DNA of 64,000 bases from Nostoc sp. NMS8 (GCF_017115045.1 NZ_JABXKK010000085.1:50363-114362); one strand, 5' to 3'; numbered from the stretch's first letter, positions 36,701 through 45,315 are shown. The notes: a model not told the origin generated them from the sequence alone. A program made the numbers and translations.

Positions 36701-39559
36701 GTATGGATGATTGGGATTAACTATGATATCACCGACCGCAAACAAGCCGAACAAGAACTCATCCACAATCGGGATTTGCGAGAAGCAATTTTTAACGAAT
36801 CTGCTGATGCCATTTTTCTGGTCGATCCGCAAACGCTGCTCACCCTAGATTGCAATCGGCGGGCGGTGGAAATGTTTGAGGCGGTTGATAAAACTGAATT
36901 GATTAATATTAGTGGGCAAACACTCCAGCGGTATCCATTCACTCCTCGCGAAACGGATGCGATCGTCACAGATATGCAGTTAAAAGGTGTGTGGAGCCGA
37001 GAGATTGAATATGTTACTCTTCAGGGCAAAATTTTCTGGGGAAATATTGCAGCTAAACTGATTACTGTTGCCGGACGTACCATGAACCTAGTACGGGTTA
37101 CAGATATTAGCGAACGCAAACAGGCACAAGAGGCACTGGCGAAATATGCCCATGTCGTCGAAGATTTGTACAATAATGCTCCTTGTGGCTACCATTCCCT
37201 CGACAGCGAAGGCCGATTGCTCAAGGTCAACGAGACTGAACTGCAATGGTTGGGTTATACCCGTGAGCAAATGATTGGCCAACCCCTAGAGAATTTTCTC
37301 ACCCCAGCCAGTCGCTTGTTTTTCGCACAAAACTATCCTCATTTCAAAGAACAAGGCTGGGTAAAAGATTCGGAGTTTGACATGATTTGTAAAGATGGCA
37401 AGGTTTTGCCAGTACTGATCAGTGCTACTGCCGTCAAGGATGTAGATGGAAACTATTTATACAGCCGTACTACCCTGTTTGATATCCGCGATCGCAAACA
37501 AATCGCGCAAGCATTGGAAGAATCACGCAAAATGCTACAAACGGTACTAGATACATTCCCCCAAAGTGTTTTTTGGAAAGACCGCCAATCGCGGTTTATC
37601 GGCTGCAATCCAGCATTTATCCGCCATTCTCAACTGACAGCCAATGAAATCATCGGCAAGACTGACTTTGAACTACCTTGGTCAAAATGGGCACACCTTT
37701 ACTGTGCAGACGATGCAATGGTGATGAACACCCGAACACCGAAACTAGGCTATGAGGAGCCATCTGAAGGGTCTAATGGCGAACAACTCTGGCTGCGAAC
37801 AAATAAAGTTCCTCTGACCAATAGTGCAGGTGAGGTGATTGGCATACTGGTATCTCACGAAGATATCACAGAACGCAAACAAGCCGAAGCACAACTCCGG
37901 CAGACCAATGAGCAACTTGCTAACACCAACGTAGAACTTGCCCGTGCCACTCGCCTCAAAGACGAATTTCTCGCCAACATGAGCCATGAACTGCGAACAC
38001 CCCTGAATGCAATTTTGGGGATGTCAGAGGGCTTACAAGAAAGTGTATTTGGTTCCATCAATGAAAAACAAGCAAAAGCGATCGCCACAATTGAGCGCAG
38101 TGGCAGACATTTACTAGAACTAATCAACGACATTTTAGACTTATCTAAAATCGAATCTGGCAAACTAGAACTGCAATTGAGTGATGTTTCTGTCAGAAGC
38201 ATTTGTGATACCAGCCTTGCTTTTATCAAGCAGATGGCTTTAAAAAAGCATATTCGTCTTCATACTCATATTTCTGAGAATATTGACACCATCCAAGTAG
38301 ACGATCGCCGCCTGCGTCAGGTACTAATCAACCTGTTGAGTAATGCTGTCAAGTTCACGCCAGAAGGGGGTTCTGTAAAGTTAGAAGTCCGGTTAGGGGA
38401 GGCAGGGGGAGATGAGGGAGCAGGGAGCAGGGAGCAGGGGGAAAATTCCTCTCCTCTGCACCCTTCCCCCCGCCCCTCTGCCTCACTCCCCTCATCCCCT
38501 TCAAACCTCTACTTCCATATCACTGACACCGGCATCGGTATCGCCGCTGAAGAAATCGGCAAGCTGTTTCAGCCCTTTATCCAGCTTGACAGCAGCCTCA
38601 ACCGCCAGTACAGTGGTACTGGTTTAGGTTTAGCACTGGTACAACAGATTGTTACCTTACATGGAGGAACAGTTTCGGTTAGTAGTGAAGTTGGCAAGGG
38701 AAGTTGTTTTACTGTTCGCATTCCCTACTGTACTAGCGATAATGTTCTAACCACGCAGGTAAATACTTTTTTTTCCAACTATCGCTTACCTGCTGAAAAT
38801 GCTCAAGTTTTGATTATCGAAGATTCTGTTGCGGCGGCTGAACAAATCACTCGCTACTTCAGCGAAATGGGAATGCAGCCCATCATCTATCCCCAAGGTG
38901 AAGGCGCTATAGAAGAAGTACTGCGCGTTCAGCCTGCTCTGATCGTTATGGATCTACAACTGCCTAATCTATCTGGTTGGGACGTACTAAATCAACTCAA
39001 GGCCAACCCAAAAACCAAAGATATTCCAGCGATCATTATTTCAGTTGTGGATGAGCGTAGCAAAGGACTGGCTCAGGGAGCGTTTGAATACTTGGTCAAA
39101 CCCATTACTCGCGCTCAACTTCAGGTAACTATAGAGAAACTGCATGCTTCTGACTTGCCAAATCTAATTGTAGTGCCTGAAGCAGTTCTAGACGCTCCTT
39201 TGATTTTGCTGACAGAAGATAATCAAGCAAATATTGATACTATGTCCGGCTATCTTGAAAGTCGAGGGTATCGTCTCATTTTGGCAAACAATGGACAACA
39301 AGCTATTGATCTTGTGAGAGTTCAACGCCCCAACTTAATTGTGATGGATATTCAAATGCCGGGAATGGATGGGTTGGAAGCAATGCGCTGTATCCGTAGT
39401 GATCGCCAATTTCTGCATATTCCAATTATTGCACTCACGGCATTAGCTATGCCTGGCGATCGCGAAACTTGTTTAGCAGCCGGAGCAAACGAATATTTGA
39501 CCAAACCAGTAAAACTTAAACAGCTTGTAGCCACAATTCAACAACTTTTAGGAAGGTAG
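33797..39559 (+). CDS. Giant hybrid histidine kinase: receiver, GAF, eight PAS, kinase, two receivers
   Basis: The protein has 1920 residues. An N-terminal receiver (ILLIDDCAKNREIYHHFL; Asp in VLDFALPDGDG) is followed by a GAF domain with the phytochrome-like segment VYQFQPDMSGTIVAES at ~150-300, which lacks an obvious chromophore Cys. Eight PAS/PAC units each end in an ITERK-type motif (e.g. GVLIDITERK, GTLTDISDRK, SHEDITERK). The kinase core has NMSHELRTPLNAILGM (His near 1397), NLLSNAVKFTPEGG, DTGIGIAAE and GTGLGLALVQQIV. Two receivers (IIEDSVAAAEQ and LTEDNQANIDT, each with an MD-x-Q-(L/M)-P motif) end the chain. A repeat-derived insertion lies at residues ~1533-1570. The 39572 gene starts 12 bases after its stop. 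Confidence 0.95.
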   Translation: MSHPCCLTILLIDDCAKNREIYHHFLQQDCLYTYRILEFETATPALKWCQQEIPDVIVLDFALPDGDGLKFIQQFRECHSHTQTAVIMLTGQGDEIIAIQAMKSAVQDYLVKDKLTAEVLQGAIHHAVERMHLIRQLQQSREQQQLIAAIALRIRQSLKLEEILDTIATEVRQFLQADRVVVYQFQPDMSGTIVAESVLPGWTVAMGRQILDTCLQQRAGSDYRQGKKRAINDIYQAGLTSCHLQLLEQFEVKANLVVPIIVKEQLWGLLIAHQCTASRHWQSVELDLLDQLAVQIAIAIQQGSAYQQLQAELAERQRTEAALKASEEKLKLTLNFAGIGYWEWNPITNQIFASENTIRCFGFDLSDQNWTYEKWLNQLHREDREWVEQDLRQAIATQTDYAVEYRVVWQDGSIHWVSGKGRGVYDTTGQLLRMLGVLIDITERKLSEEERRRAQILQIELHFLEQILEIVLAGYWDWDIPNNQEYLSLTFKQMFGYEDRELPNTPESWQRLIFPEDLPGVLKLFDQHIQSRGKIPFYNEVRYRHKDGSTVWVICSGRVIAWDQNGNPLRMIGCHIDITKRKHIEAQLLAITNLQQAILDGTDYAIIYNNSNGIQTFNAAAQKMLGYKADEVIQQINPTRFHDLEELNQQAAELSLELGREIAPGREFFTIVTQNGSTYENEWTYIRKDGSRFPVFLSMKILQDLEGHNIGFLSIAKDITQQKQIETALQDSELRYAHLAEAAPVAIFRLDVFGSCIYANDRWSEMTGRPTQAALGMGWVQTLHPEDGERLRREWFLKFEQEHVNPREFHQSEGRHLRPDGSINWFYVQVLPEINTNDKIIGYIGTLTDISDRKLAEEKLHHLSERLTLAISSGGFGIWEYDFVQDKLIWDDRMYELYGVNNTNFNHSFDAWFNCLHPDDRPYLLETMEQVVQRKKEYNVEFCIVQPSGEIRFLKGCGILKRTQQGEPVWMIGINYDITDRKQAEQELIHNRDLREAIFNESADAIFLVDPQTLLTLDCNRRAVEMFEAVDKTELINISGQTLQRYPFTPRETDAIVTDMQLKGVWSREIEYVTLQGKIFWGNIAAKLITVAGRTMNLVRVTDISERKQAQEALAKYAHVVEDLYNNAPCGYHSLDSEGRLLKVNETELQWLGYTREQMIGQPLENFLTPASRLFFAQNYPHFKEQGWVKDSEFDMICKDGKVLPVLISATAVKDVDGNYLYSRTTLFDIRDRKQIAQALEESRKMLQTVLDTFPQSVFWKDRQSRFIGCNPAFIRHSQLTANEIIGKTDFELPWSKWAHLYCADDAMVMNTRTPKLGYEEPSEGSNGEQLWLRTNKVPLTNSAGEVIGILVSHEDITERKQAEAQLRQTNEQLANTNVELARATRLKDEFLANMSHELRTPLNAILGMSEGLQESVFGSINEKQAKAIATIERSGRHLLELINDILDLSKIESGKLELQLSDVSVRSICDTSLAFIKQMALKKHIRLHTHISENIDTIQVDDRRLRQVLINLLSNAVKFTPEGGSVKLEVRLGEAGGDEGAGSREQGENSSPLHPSPRPSASLPSSPSNLYFHITDTGIGIAAEEIGKLFQPFIQLDSSLNRQYSGTGLGLALVQQIVTLHGGTVSVSSEVGKGSCFTVRIPYCTSDNVLTTQVNTFFSNYRLPAENAQVLIIEDSVAAAEQITRYFSEMGMQPIIYPQGEGAIEEVLRVQPALIVMDLQLPNLSGWDVLNQLKANPKTKDIPAIIISVVDERSKGLAQGAFEYLVKPITRAQLQVTIEKLHASDLPNLIVVPEAVLDAPLILLTEDNQANIDTMSGYLESRGYRLILANNGQQAIDLVRVQRPNLIVMDIQMPGMDGLEAMRCIRSDRQFLHIPIIALTALAMPGDRETCLAAGANEYLTKPVKLKQLVATIQQLLGR
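38396..38506 (+). repeat. Low-complexity repeat inserted in frame in the kinase ATPase domain
   Basis: GGGAGCAGGGAGCAGGG-type sequence is followed by CTCCTCTGCACCC and CCCGCCCCTCTGCC-type sequence, as in the intergenic repeat at 763-853. It encodes about 37 unusual residues (e.g. GSREQGENSSPLHPSPRPSA) between the N-box and the DTGIGI motif. The frame is kept. Confidence 0.7.
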
Positions 39560-39571
39560 CGGAAATTCTCG

Positions 39572-40651
39572 ATGGATAGTCAACCCTCTATTTTAGTAAT
39601 CGATGATGAACCCGATAACTTTGATGTTGTTGAAACTTTGCTGGATGGTGAAAACTACCAACTATATTATGCTCCTAGTGGTCAACAAGCTCTAAATCGC
39701 CTCGATAGTTTTCAGCCCGATCTGATTTTATTAGATGTGATGATGCCCGATCTCGATGGGATGGAAGTCTGCCAACGCATCAAAGCCGATCCACAATGGC
39801 AAGCAGTACCGATCATTATGGTGACGGCATTAACCGATAAAGAAGATTTGGCTCGATGTCTGGGAACGGGTGCAGATGACTTTATTAGTAAACCCGTCAA
39901 TGGCGTGGAATTACGAGCTAGAGTTCATTCTATGTTGCGGATTAAACAGCAACACGAAAGTATGCAAGTATTGCTCAAACTGCGAGAAGACATGGTAAAT
40001 ATGATTGTACACGATCTGCGAAATCCACTTACCAGCATTGTCTTAGGCGCAGAGATTCTGAGGTTTACAGGTTTGTCACCTAAACAGCAGCAAGGAAAAA
40101 TCGATCAAATTTTACTTGCTGCACAACAGTTACAATCGTTAATTGATAGCTTGCTGATCATGGCAAAGCTAGAATCTGGAAAAATGCTTCTCAACTACAC
40201 AGAAATAGACCTTTGTACCCTGTGTATGTCAGCTATCGCAGATATTGAGGCGATCGCTGCTCAAAAGAACTTGACCCTTTTTAGTGACTTACCCGAACCT
40301 GGTGGCATTGTTGTAGTAGATGCGGTTATCTTTCGTCGAGTACTGGATAATTTACTTTCCAATGCCATTAAATTCTCCCCATCCAAGTCTCAAGTCACCC
40401 TACGGGCAGAGTATTTGGTAGCAGGAGGCGCTAAAGTGCAAATTGCTGATTCCGGTTCGGGAGTAAGTCAAGACTTACGACAAATCATTTTTAAAAAGTA
40501 TGAAATTGGAACTCTGATGTCAGAAGTTTCACAAATTGGTTTAGGATTGGCTTTCTGTAAAATGGCGATTGAAGCACATTCCGGTACAATTACCATCGAA
40601 GATAATCATCCAAATGGTAGTATCTTTACTGTATTACTCAAAAATCAATAA
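39572..40651 (+). CDS. Response-regulator/histidine-kinase hybrid, partner of the giant kinase
   Basis: The protein has 359 residues. The receiver domain (ILVIDDEPDNFDVVETLLDG; Asp in LILLDVMMPDLDG; FISKPVNG) is joined to a kinase with MIVHDLRNPLTSIVLGAEIL (His-box), NLLSNAIKFSPS, DSGSGVSQDLR and IGLGLAFCKMAIEAHSG. It starts 12 bases after the giant kinase stop, so the two are one operon and probably act in one phosphorelay. There is no DNA-binding output domain. Confidence 0.93.
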   Translation: MDSQPSILVIDDEPDNFDVVETLLDGENYQLYYAPSGQQALNRLDSFQPDLILLDVMMPDLDGMEVCQRIKADPQWQAVPIIMVTALTDKEDLARCLGTGADDFISKPVNGVELRARVHSMLRIKQQHESMQVLLKLREDMVNMIVHDLRNPLTSIVLGAEILRFTGLSPKQQQGKIDQILLAAQQLQSLIDSLLIMAKLESGKMLLNYTEIDLCTLCMSAIADIEAIAAQKNLTLFSDLPEPGGIVVVDAVIFRRVLDNLLSNAIKFSPSKSQVTLRAEYLVAGGAKVQIADSGSGVSQDLRQIIFKKYEIGTLMSEVSQIGLGLAFCKMAIEAHSGTITIEDNHPNGSIFTVLLKNQ

Positions 40652-40776
40652 TTAATTCTAAAGAAATGTAAGGGCAATGCATGAATTGCCCCTACGAAAT
40701 ATCATATTTTCAGTGTCTTTTTGCCTAAGCCTTGGTCATATAGAAAAGCTAAGGCGAAACAGATCAGGTACAGGGA

Positions 40777-41241
40777 TTAACCACGACCCCAGTCGCGATC
40801 GCGTTCATAGCGACGGTTGTTGTCATAAATGTTGCGAAGGTTATTATCGCGTTCATAGCGACGATTATTTTCGCGTTCATAACGGCGGTTATTTTCGCGT
40901 TCATAGCGGCGATGATTATTGTCACGGTTATTTTCGCGTTCATAGCGGCGATGATTATTGTCGCGGTCATTGTCACGGTCATAGCGGCGATGATTGTCGC
41001 GGTCATAGCGGCGATTATTATCGTCACGAATGTTGCGAAGGTCGTTCTGGCGGTCATAGTCACCATTTCTGTATTGGCGACTATGACGTTCGTAGTTACC
41101 ATCATCGTTGCGTTGATAGCCGTAGTTATCTAACTCAGCAAGATAAGACGCTGGTGTATTAGCATCAGCTTTTGGAGAAATAGCCAAAGCTGATGCAGAT
41201 GCTATCAAGCCGGCAAGTAAAATGGAGGTAAAGCGGTTCAT
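40777..41241 (-). CDS. Exported repeat-rich basic/acidic protein (RRYERENN repeats)
   Basis: The protein has 154 residues from the ATG at 41241 (MNRFTSILLAGLIASASALA signal peptide); an ATG four codons earlier is possible. The mature protein starts near NTPASYLAELDNYGYQR and then consists of tandem repeats such as NHRRYERENN and NRRYDRDN, encoded by ~30-base repeats (CGTTCATAGCGGCGATGATT units) at about 40800-41030. It is highly charged and probably disordered. Long open frames on other frames here are by-products of the repeat. The function is unknown. Confidence 0.75.
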   Translation of the reverse strand: MNRFTSILLAGLIASASALAISPKADANTPASYLAELDNYGYQRNDDGNYERHSRQYRNGDYDRQNDLRNIRDDNNRRYDRDNHRRYDRDNDRDNNHRRYERENNRDNNHRRYERENNRRYERENNRRYERDNNLRNIYDNNRRYERDRDWGRG

Positions 41242-41467
41242 GATGTGAGTCAAAAATTGTTGACAGTAATTTATGCAAGTCCAGTCTGTTTAGGAAGAGC
41301 AGATTCCACAAGTTCTTAAATCAATCCTAACAGTGTTGAATAACTCGAAAAGTTTTCTTAGGTGCGGTGATTCAGAAAAGTTTTGTTGTCTGTGATACTT
41401 TCTGACGTTCCAAATGCCGGGAAAAGTTAAAATTAAAATTAATCTATCAAATACCTTTGCTAAATAA

Positions 41468-41630
41468 GAGGATGTTTTAAAAGTCCTCTGCTCGGTAGCA
41501 AAACGTTTTAGATCCCCCTAAATCCCCCTTTTTAAGAGAGACTTTTAGAGACTTTGCCCCCCTTTTTAAGGGGGGGTTGGGGGATCAATAAGTGCATAAA
41601 ATTACAGCCACCCACTTTCAAAACATCCTC
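41468..41630. mobile_element. Miniature inverted-repeat element, type 3 (163 bp)
   Basis: The left end GAGGATGTTTTAAAAGT (41468-41484) and the right end ACTTTCAAAACATCCTC (41614-41630) are 17-base inverted repeats with one mismatch. TAAATAA at the left and TAAAGAA at the right look like an imperfect target duplication. The interior has GATCCCCCTAAATCCCCC and its inverse. There is no coding capacity. The ends resemble IS5-group termini, which is tentative. The surrounding 485-base gap (41254-41738) has no gene. Confidence 0.65.
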
Positions 41631-41738
41631 TAAAGAATTATTTTTGATTTAATTCGTAGGAGAGTTTTTAGTACAATATGTACTTTCAGTTAATTTTTGA
41701 GGCTGGGAATTACCCAGCCGGCTGTTTGCTATTTTAAA

Positions 41739-43664
41739 TTAATCTACACTTGTGACATCTATCTGAAGGTTATCGAAGTTAGCGATCGCTTCTTGTAATT
41801 TATCCAAAACTAGATCGACAGCAATACTACCTAAGTCTCCAGAGGCGCGGGTACGGATACTCAAGGTGTTGGTTTCCACTTCTTTCGCTCCCACCACTGC
41901 CATCACGGGTATTTTTTCTTTCTCTGCATTGCGAATCTGTTTACCCAAGCGATCGCCACTGGTATCAACTTCTGCACGGATGCCCAACGCACGCATTTTC
42001 GCCACCACATCTTTCGCAAAGTCTAGCTGTGTATCGCCCACCGGCAGTAATCTAGCTTGCACTGGCGCTAACCACAAAGGGAAATCACCAGCATATTCTT
42101 CAATTAAGATGCCAATCAACCTTTCCAGTGAACCAAAAGGCGCACGGTGAATCATTACTGGGCGTTTGCGAACCCCATCTTCGGCGACATACTCCAACTC
42201 AAAGCGTTCTGGCAAATTGTAATCTACTTGCACAGTTCCTAATTGCCACTCCCGATCTAGGGCATCACTAAAGATAAAGTCGAGTTTCGGCCCATAAAAA
42301 GCCGCTTCTCCAATACCTTCAAAGTGTTCCATCCCCAAGGTTTCAACCGCACGGCGAATTGCACCTTCGGCTTTGTCCCAAACTTCATCAGAACCGATGT
42401 ACTTATCACTAGCAGGATCGCGGAAACTGAGTCTAGCTTTAAAGTTCTTCAGTTGCAGCTTATTGAACACCGACAAAATCAAATCCACCACACTGAGGAA
42501 TTCGCTATCTAGCTGTTCTGGGGTGACAAACAAGTGAGAATCATCCACAGTAAAACCGCGCACCCTTGTTAAACCGCCCAATTCCCCTGATTGTTCGTAG
42601 CGGTAAACAGTGCCAAATTCTGCCAGTCGCATCGGTAGTTCCCGATAAGAGCGTAACTCACTCTTATATATTTGGATGTGGAAGGGGCAGTTCATCGGCT
42701 TCATAACGAAGCCCTGTTCCTGTGCAGCAGCTTCTTGATCGTCCGCCATTAAGGGGAACATATCTTCTTTATATTTCTGCCAATGTCCAGAGGTTTTAAA
42801 TAAATCTACTCTGGCAATGTGAGGCGTTACTACAGATAAATAACCCCGTTTTACCTGTTCTTGCTTGAGGAAGTCTTCTAAAGTACTCCGTAACAGAGTG
42901 CCTTTGGGTGTCCACAAAGGTAAACCCGGCCCTACTAGATCGGAAAATATAAATAATCCCAGTTCCTTACCCAGTTTCCGATGATCTCGTCGCAGCGCTT
43001 CTTCTTTGCGTCGCTTGTACTCAGCGAGTTGTTCTGGACTTTCCCAGGCGGTGGCATAGATGCGTTGTAGTTGGGCTTTAGTTTCATCCCCACGCCAATA
43101 AGCGCCAGCAACGCTTTCTAGTTCAATTGCTTTCGGGTTTAATTCACTGGTATTTTCCAGATGAGGCCCCGCGCACAAATCCCACCACTCATTCCCCAGG
43201 TGGTAAATCGTGATTGGTTCGTTTTTGATATCTGCCAGAATTTCTAGCTTGTAAGGTTCTTTAATTTCCTGAATCCGGCGTTCTGCTTCTTCGCGGCTGA
43301 CTTCTTCCCGAATTACTGGCAATTTACGATTGATAATTTTCGCCATCTCTTTCTTGATGGCTTTGAGATCGTTTTCGCTAAATGGTTCTGGATTGTCGAA
43401 GTCGTAGTAAAAACCGTTTTCAATCCAAGGGCCGATTGTAACTTGTGCCTTGGTAAACAGCTTTTGTACCGCCATTGCCATTACATGGGAAGCAGTGTGG
43501 CGAATCTTTTTTAAGTTCTCCGATTCGCTGGTACGCGGTAAATAAATTTTTTCAACTTGTTCTGACTGTTGTGACTGATTTGATGGATTTGGCGACATTG
43601 GCTGCTGAACCGTTGGCGAAGTGATTACAAAAGTTGATTTATCTGAATCTGTAGACTTATTCAA
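41739..43664 (-). CDS. thrS: Threonyl-tRNA synthetase
   Basis: The protein has up to 641 residues. The first ~50 are polar and disordered (SPNPSNQSQQSEQ) in place of the usual TGS domain, as I recall for cyanobacterial enzymes; an ATG 22 codons in is an alternative start. The editing domain has IRHTASHVMAMAVQKLF and AGAYWRGDETKAQLQRIY. The class II core has MKPMNCPFHIQIYKSELRSY (zinc Cys), RVRGFTVDDSHLF, MIHRAPFGSLERLIGILIEE and the anticodon-binding end VRTRRG-like IRTRASGDLGS. It charges tRNA-Thr in the cytoplasm. It is monocistronic. Confidence 0.97.
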   Translation of the reverse strand: MNKSTDSDKSTFVITSPTVQQPMSPNPSNQSQQSEQVEKIYLPRTSESENLKKIRHTASHVMAMAVQKLFTKAQVTIGPWIENGFYYDFDNPEPFSENDLKAIKKEMAKIINRKLPVIREEVSREEAERRIQEIKEPYKLEILADIKNEPITIYHLGNEWWDLCAGPHLENTSELNPKAIELESVAGAYWRGDETKAQLQRIYATAWESPEQLAEYKRRKEEALRRDHRKLGKELGLFIFSDLVGPGLPLWTPKGTLLRSTLEDFLKQEQVKRGYLSVVTPHIARVDLFKTSGHWQKYKEDMFPLMADDQEAAAQEQGFVMKPMNCPFHIQIYKSELRSYRELPMRLAEFGTVYRYEQSGELGGLTRVRGFTVDDSHLFVTPEQLDSEFLSVVDLILSVFNKLQLKNFKARLSFRDPASDKYIGSDEVWDKAEGAIRRAVETLGMEHFEGIGEAAFYGPKLDFIFSDALDREWQLGTVQVDYNLPERFELEYVAEDGVRKRPVMIHRAPFGSLERLIGILIEEYAGDFPLWLAPVQARLLPVGDTQLDFAKDVVAKMRALGIRAEVDTSGDRLGKQIRNAEKEKIPVMAVVGAKEVETNTLSIRTRASGDLGSIAVDLVLDKLQEAIANFDNLQIDVTSVD

Positions 43665-44188
43665 CTATAACGACTTTGGTTTTTGCCAGTTAAGCTATCA
43701 AGAAAGAATTCAGAATGAATTGGAATCCGATGGTTACTTAGTTTGTCGAAGTACTGGCGTAATGAATAGAGGGGTTTAAGACTCCGCTAAATATGTTTTC
43801 TTTAATGGTGCTTCTAGGTGGCGGGTTTGAATCCCCCACTATTTTGATTCTGAGTCCTGAATTTTGACTCCTGAATTCTTCTTCAATCCAAAGATAAAGA
43901 TAAATTTTTGATTTCTTACCTGAGTGTCAAATTCAGGATTGCCCACGTAGGCGTAGCCCGTCGTAGACATCGCTAATTTATCCTATGAATTGCAACTCGG
44001 TGTCATATATACCTACTTGTGCCTCTCCAAAGGCACTGTACAAACCTGATATCAAGACTATAATAATAAAATCTGTGTTCTTTGTTACATATTTTTACAT
44101 CTCACAATTATGAGAAAAAAACGAAAAGTGTTAAGAAACGTAAATAACGTTAATATTAGTAAGCAAGTTTGAAATATGCCTCTCATTT
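43665..44188. other. Intergenic region with short repeats
   Basis: This is 524 bases without a supported gene. It contains GAGTCCTGAATTTTGACTCC-type repeats near 43850-43885 and, at 43947-43973, an inverted copy of the dispersed repeat (GTAGGCGTAGCCCGTCGTAG then ACATCGC). The last ~140 bases before 44189 are AT-rich and probably hold the promoter of the DUF2605 gene. Confidence 0.5.
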
Positions 44189-44506
44189 ATGCCAGACTCA
44201 AATGTACCAGGGACTGAGTTGCTGAAAACGGTTTTAGAACCCCTGCTAGAAGATTTTCAGCATTGGTTTACGCGATCGCGCCATTTACTCGAAACTGAGG
44301 AACTCTCATTTATGAGTCACCAAAAGCAATCTGACTTGCTCTTGCGGGTTAAGCAAGCGCAGGATGAACTAAATACCGCGAAGATGCTGTTTAATGCAAC
44401 TGATAAACAAGTCGGGATTGAGATGGCAACGTTAATGCCTTGGCATGAATTAGTAACAGAATGCTGGAATGTCGCAATGCGCTTTCGTCAAGGACGAGAA
44501 GTCTAA
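44189..44506 (+). CDS. DUF2605 family protein
   Basis: The protein has 105 residues beginning MPDSNVPGTELLKTVLEPLL. The helical sequence with EDFQHWFTRSRHLLE, SHQKQSDLLLRVKQAQDEL and a tail MPWHELVTECWNVAMRFR matches the cyanobacteria-specific DUF2605 family. It is soluble with no signal. The DUF2973 gene follows 325 bases downstream, a neighbourhood I recall from other cyanobacteria. The function is unknown. Confidence 0.8.
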   Translation: MPDSNVPGTELLKTVLEPLLEDFQHWFTRSRHLLETEELSFMSHQKQSDLLLRVKQAQDELNTAKMLFNATDKQVGIEMATLMPWHELVTECWNVAMRFRQGREV

Positions 44507-44831
44507 GCAGCACCTATGAGCATCTGCTAAATTACGGCAGATTACTTACCAAATATCTAATGACAAAATGAGGAAGCGTCTACATAAGATGGTAAATCAG
44601 TCGTCAAAGAGATAGTAAAAAATTTCTAACAATTTCTTAACATTATTTGGATTAACAAGATAATGTATCCTATGCTACCGTAAGTGAAATAACGGTTGAC
44701 AAATAGCTTCATATAGATGTAAGCGCGCGAAGAGTGCGTAAAATACTCGTCTTAACTGTGATTCACAGAATCGGCGAAACAAAGCGTTACAAAATAAAGT
44801 TTAAAAAATTCCTGTCCTGGAGGAAAATCCA
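44507..44831. other. Gap between the DUF2605 and DUF2973 genes
   Basis: This is 325 bases with no open frame. TTGACA at 44696-44701 could be a -35 box, but a good -10 at the right distance is not obvious. CCTGGAGGAAAATCC just before 44832 is a good ribosome binding site for the DUF2973 gene. Confidence 0.4.
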
Positions 44832-45161
44832 ATGTTACATCTCCTTTACATTCTTGCTTTTACAATCCTTGCATTTATAGCGGTTGGGAACTTAATTCGT
44901 AACCTGATCATGTTCAGTTTTGATCGGGAGCGGACTTACCCAACGAATTCCTCACAAATGAATAATCAAGGCAACTATGGTTATTATTCATCAAAGAGAC
45001 AATTTGTACCCCATCCAGAGTTATTAGATAGCGCCGGAAACTTAATTAAAGAGCCACTTTTGGTAATGCGTTCAATTAACGTTGAAGATGCGCGTCAACA
45101 TCTCGATGCACTTTACGAAGCATCCCCAGGAAATAAAAGAGACAATTCAGAAGAAGCATAA
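44832..45161 (+). CDS. DUF2973 family membrane protein
   Basis: The protein has 109 residues. One N-terminal membrane helix (MLHLLYILAFTILAFIAVGN) leads into FVPHPELLDSAGNLIKEPLL and MRSINVEDARQHLDALYEAS, the conserved core of DUF2973. GGAGG precedes the ATG by about eight bases. With DUF2605 just upstream it forms a cyanobacterial pair of unknown role, probably at a membrane. A hairpin follows the stop. Confidence 0.82.
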   Translation: MLHLLYILAFTILAFIAVGNLIRNLIMFSFDRERTYPTNSSQMNNQGNYGYYSSKRQFVPHPELLDSAGNLIKEPLLVMRSINVEDARQHLDALYEASPGNKRDNSEEA

Positions 45162-45167
45162 AATTAG

Positions 45168-45187
45168 AGACGCGATTAATCGCGTCT
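45168..45187 (+). terminator. Palindromic terminator-like hairpin after DUF2973
   Basis: AGACGCGATTAATCGCGTCT is a perfect 20-base palindrome, 7 bases after the stop. A U-rich stretch follows only loosely (GTTAATAATTT), so intrinsic termination is likely but not certain. Confidence 0.5.
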
Positions 45188-45315
45188 GTTAATAATTTGG
45201 GTGTAAATTATTGTTATTTTTGCATCCTTAATTTTTTTTAGTATAAATTTATTACCGTTCTGAAATTTGAGGCGATCGCCTACTTAGGCTGGTAAGTTAA
45301 TATTTTGTTGTCCTC

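Noticed and set aside
40800..41060. Regularly spaced ~30-base repeats that could suggest a CRISPR array
   Set aside because: The repeats are contiguous without unique spacers and encode the RRYERENN protein on the minus strand with a signal peptide.
43800..43835. GGCGGGTTTGAATCCCCCAC resembles a tRNA T-arm
   Set aside because: No matching acceptor, D-arm or anticodon arm could be folded upstream; probably chance or a degraded repeat.
44696..44730. TTGACA with a possible promoter before the DUF2973 gene
   Set aside because: No convincing -10 hexamer at 16-18 bases; reported only as a possibility within the gap entry.
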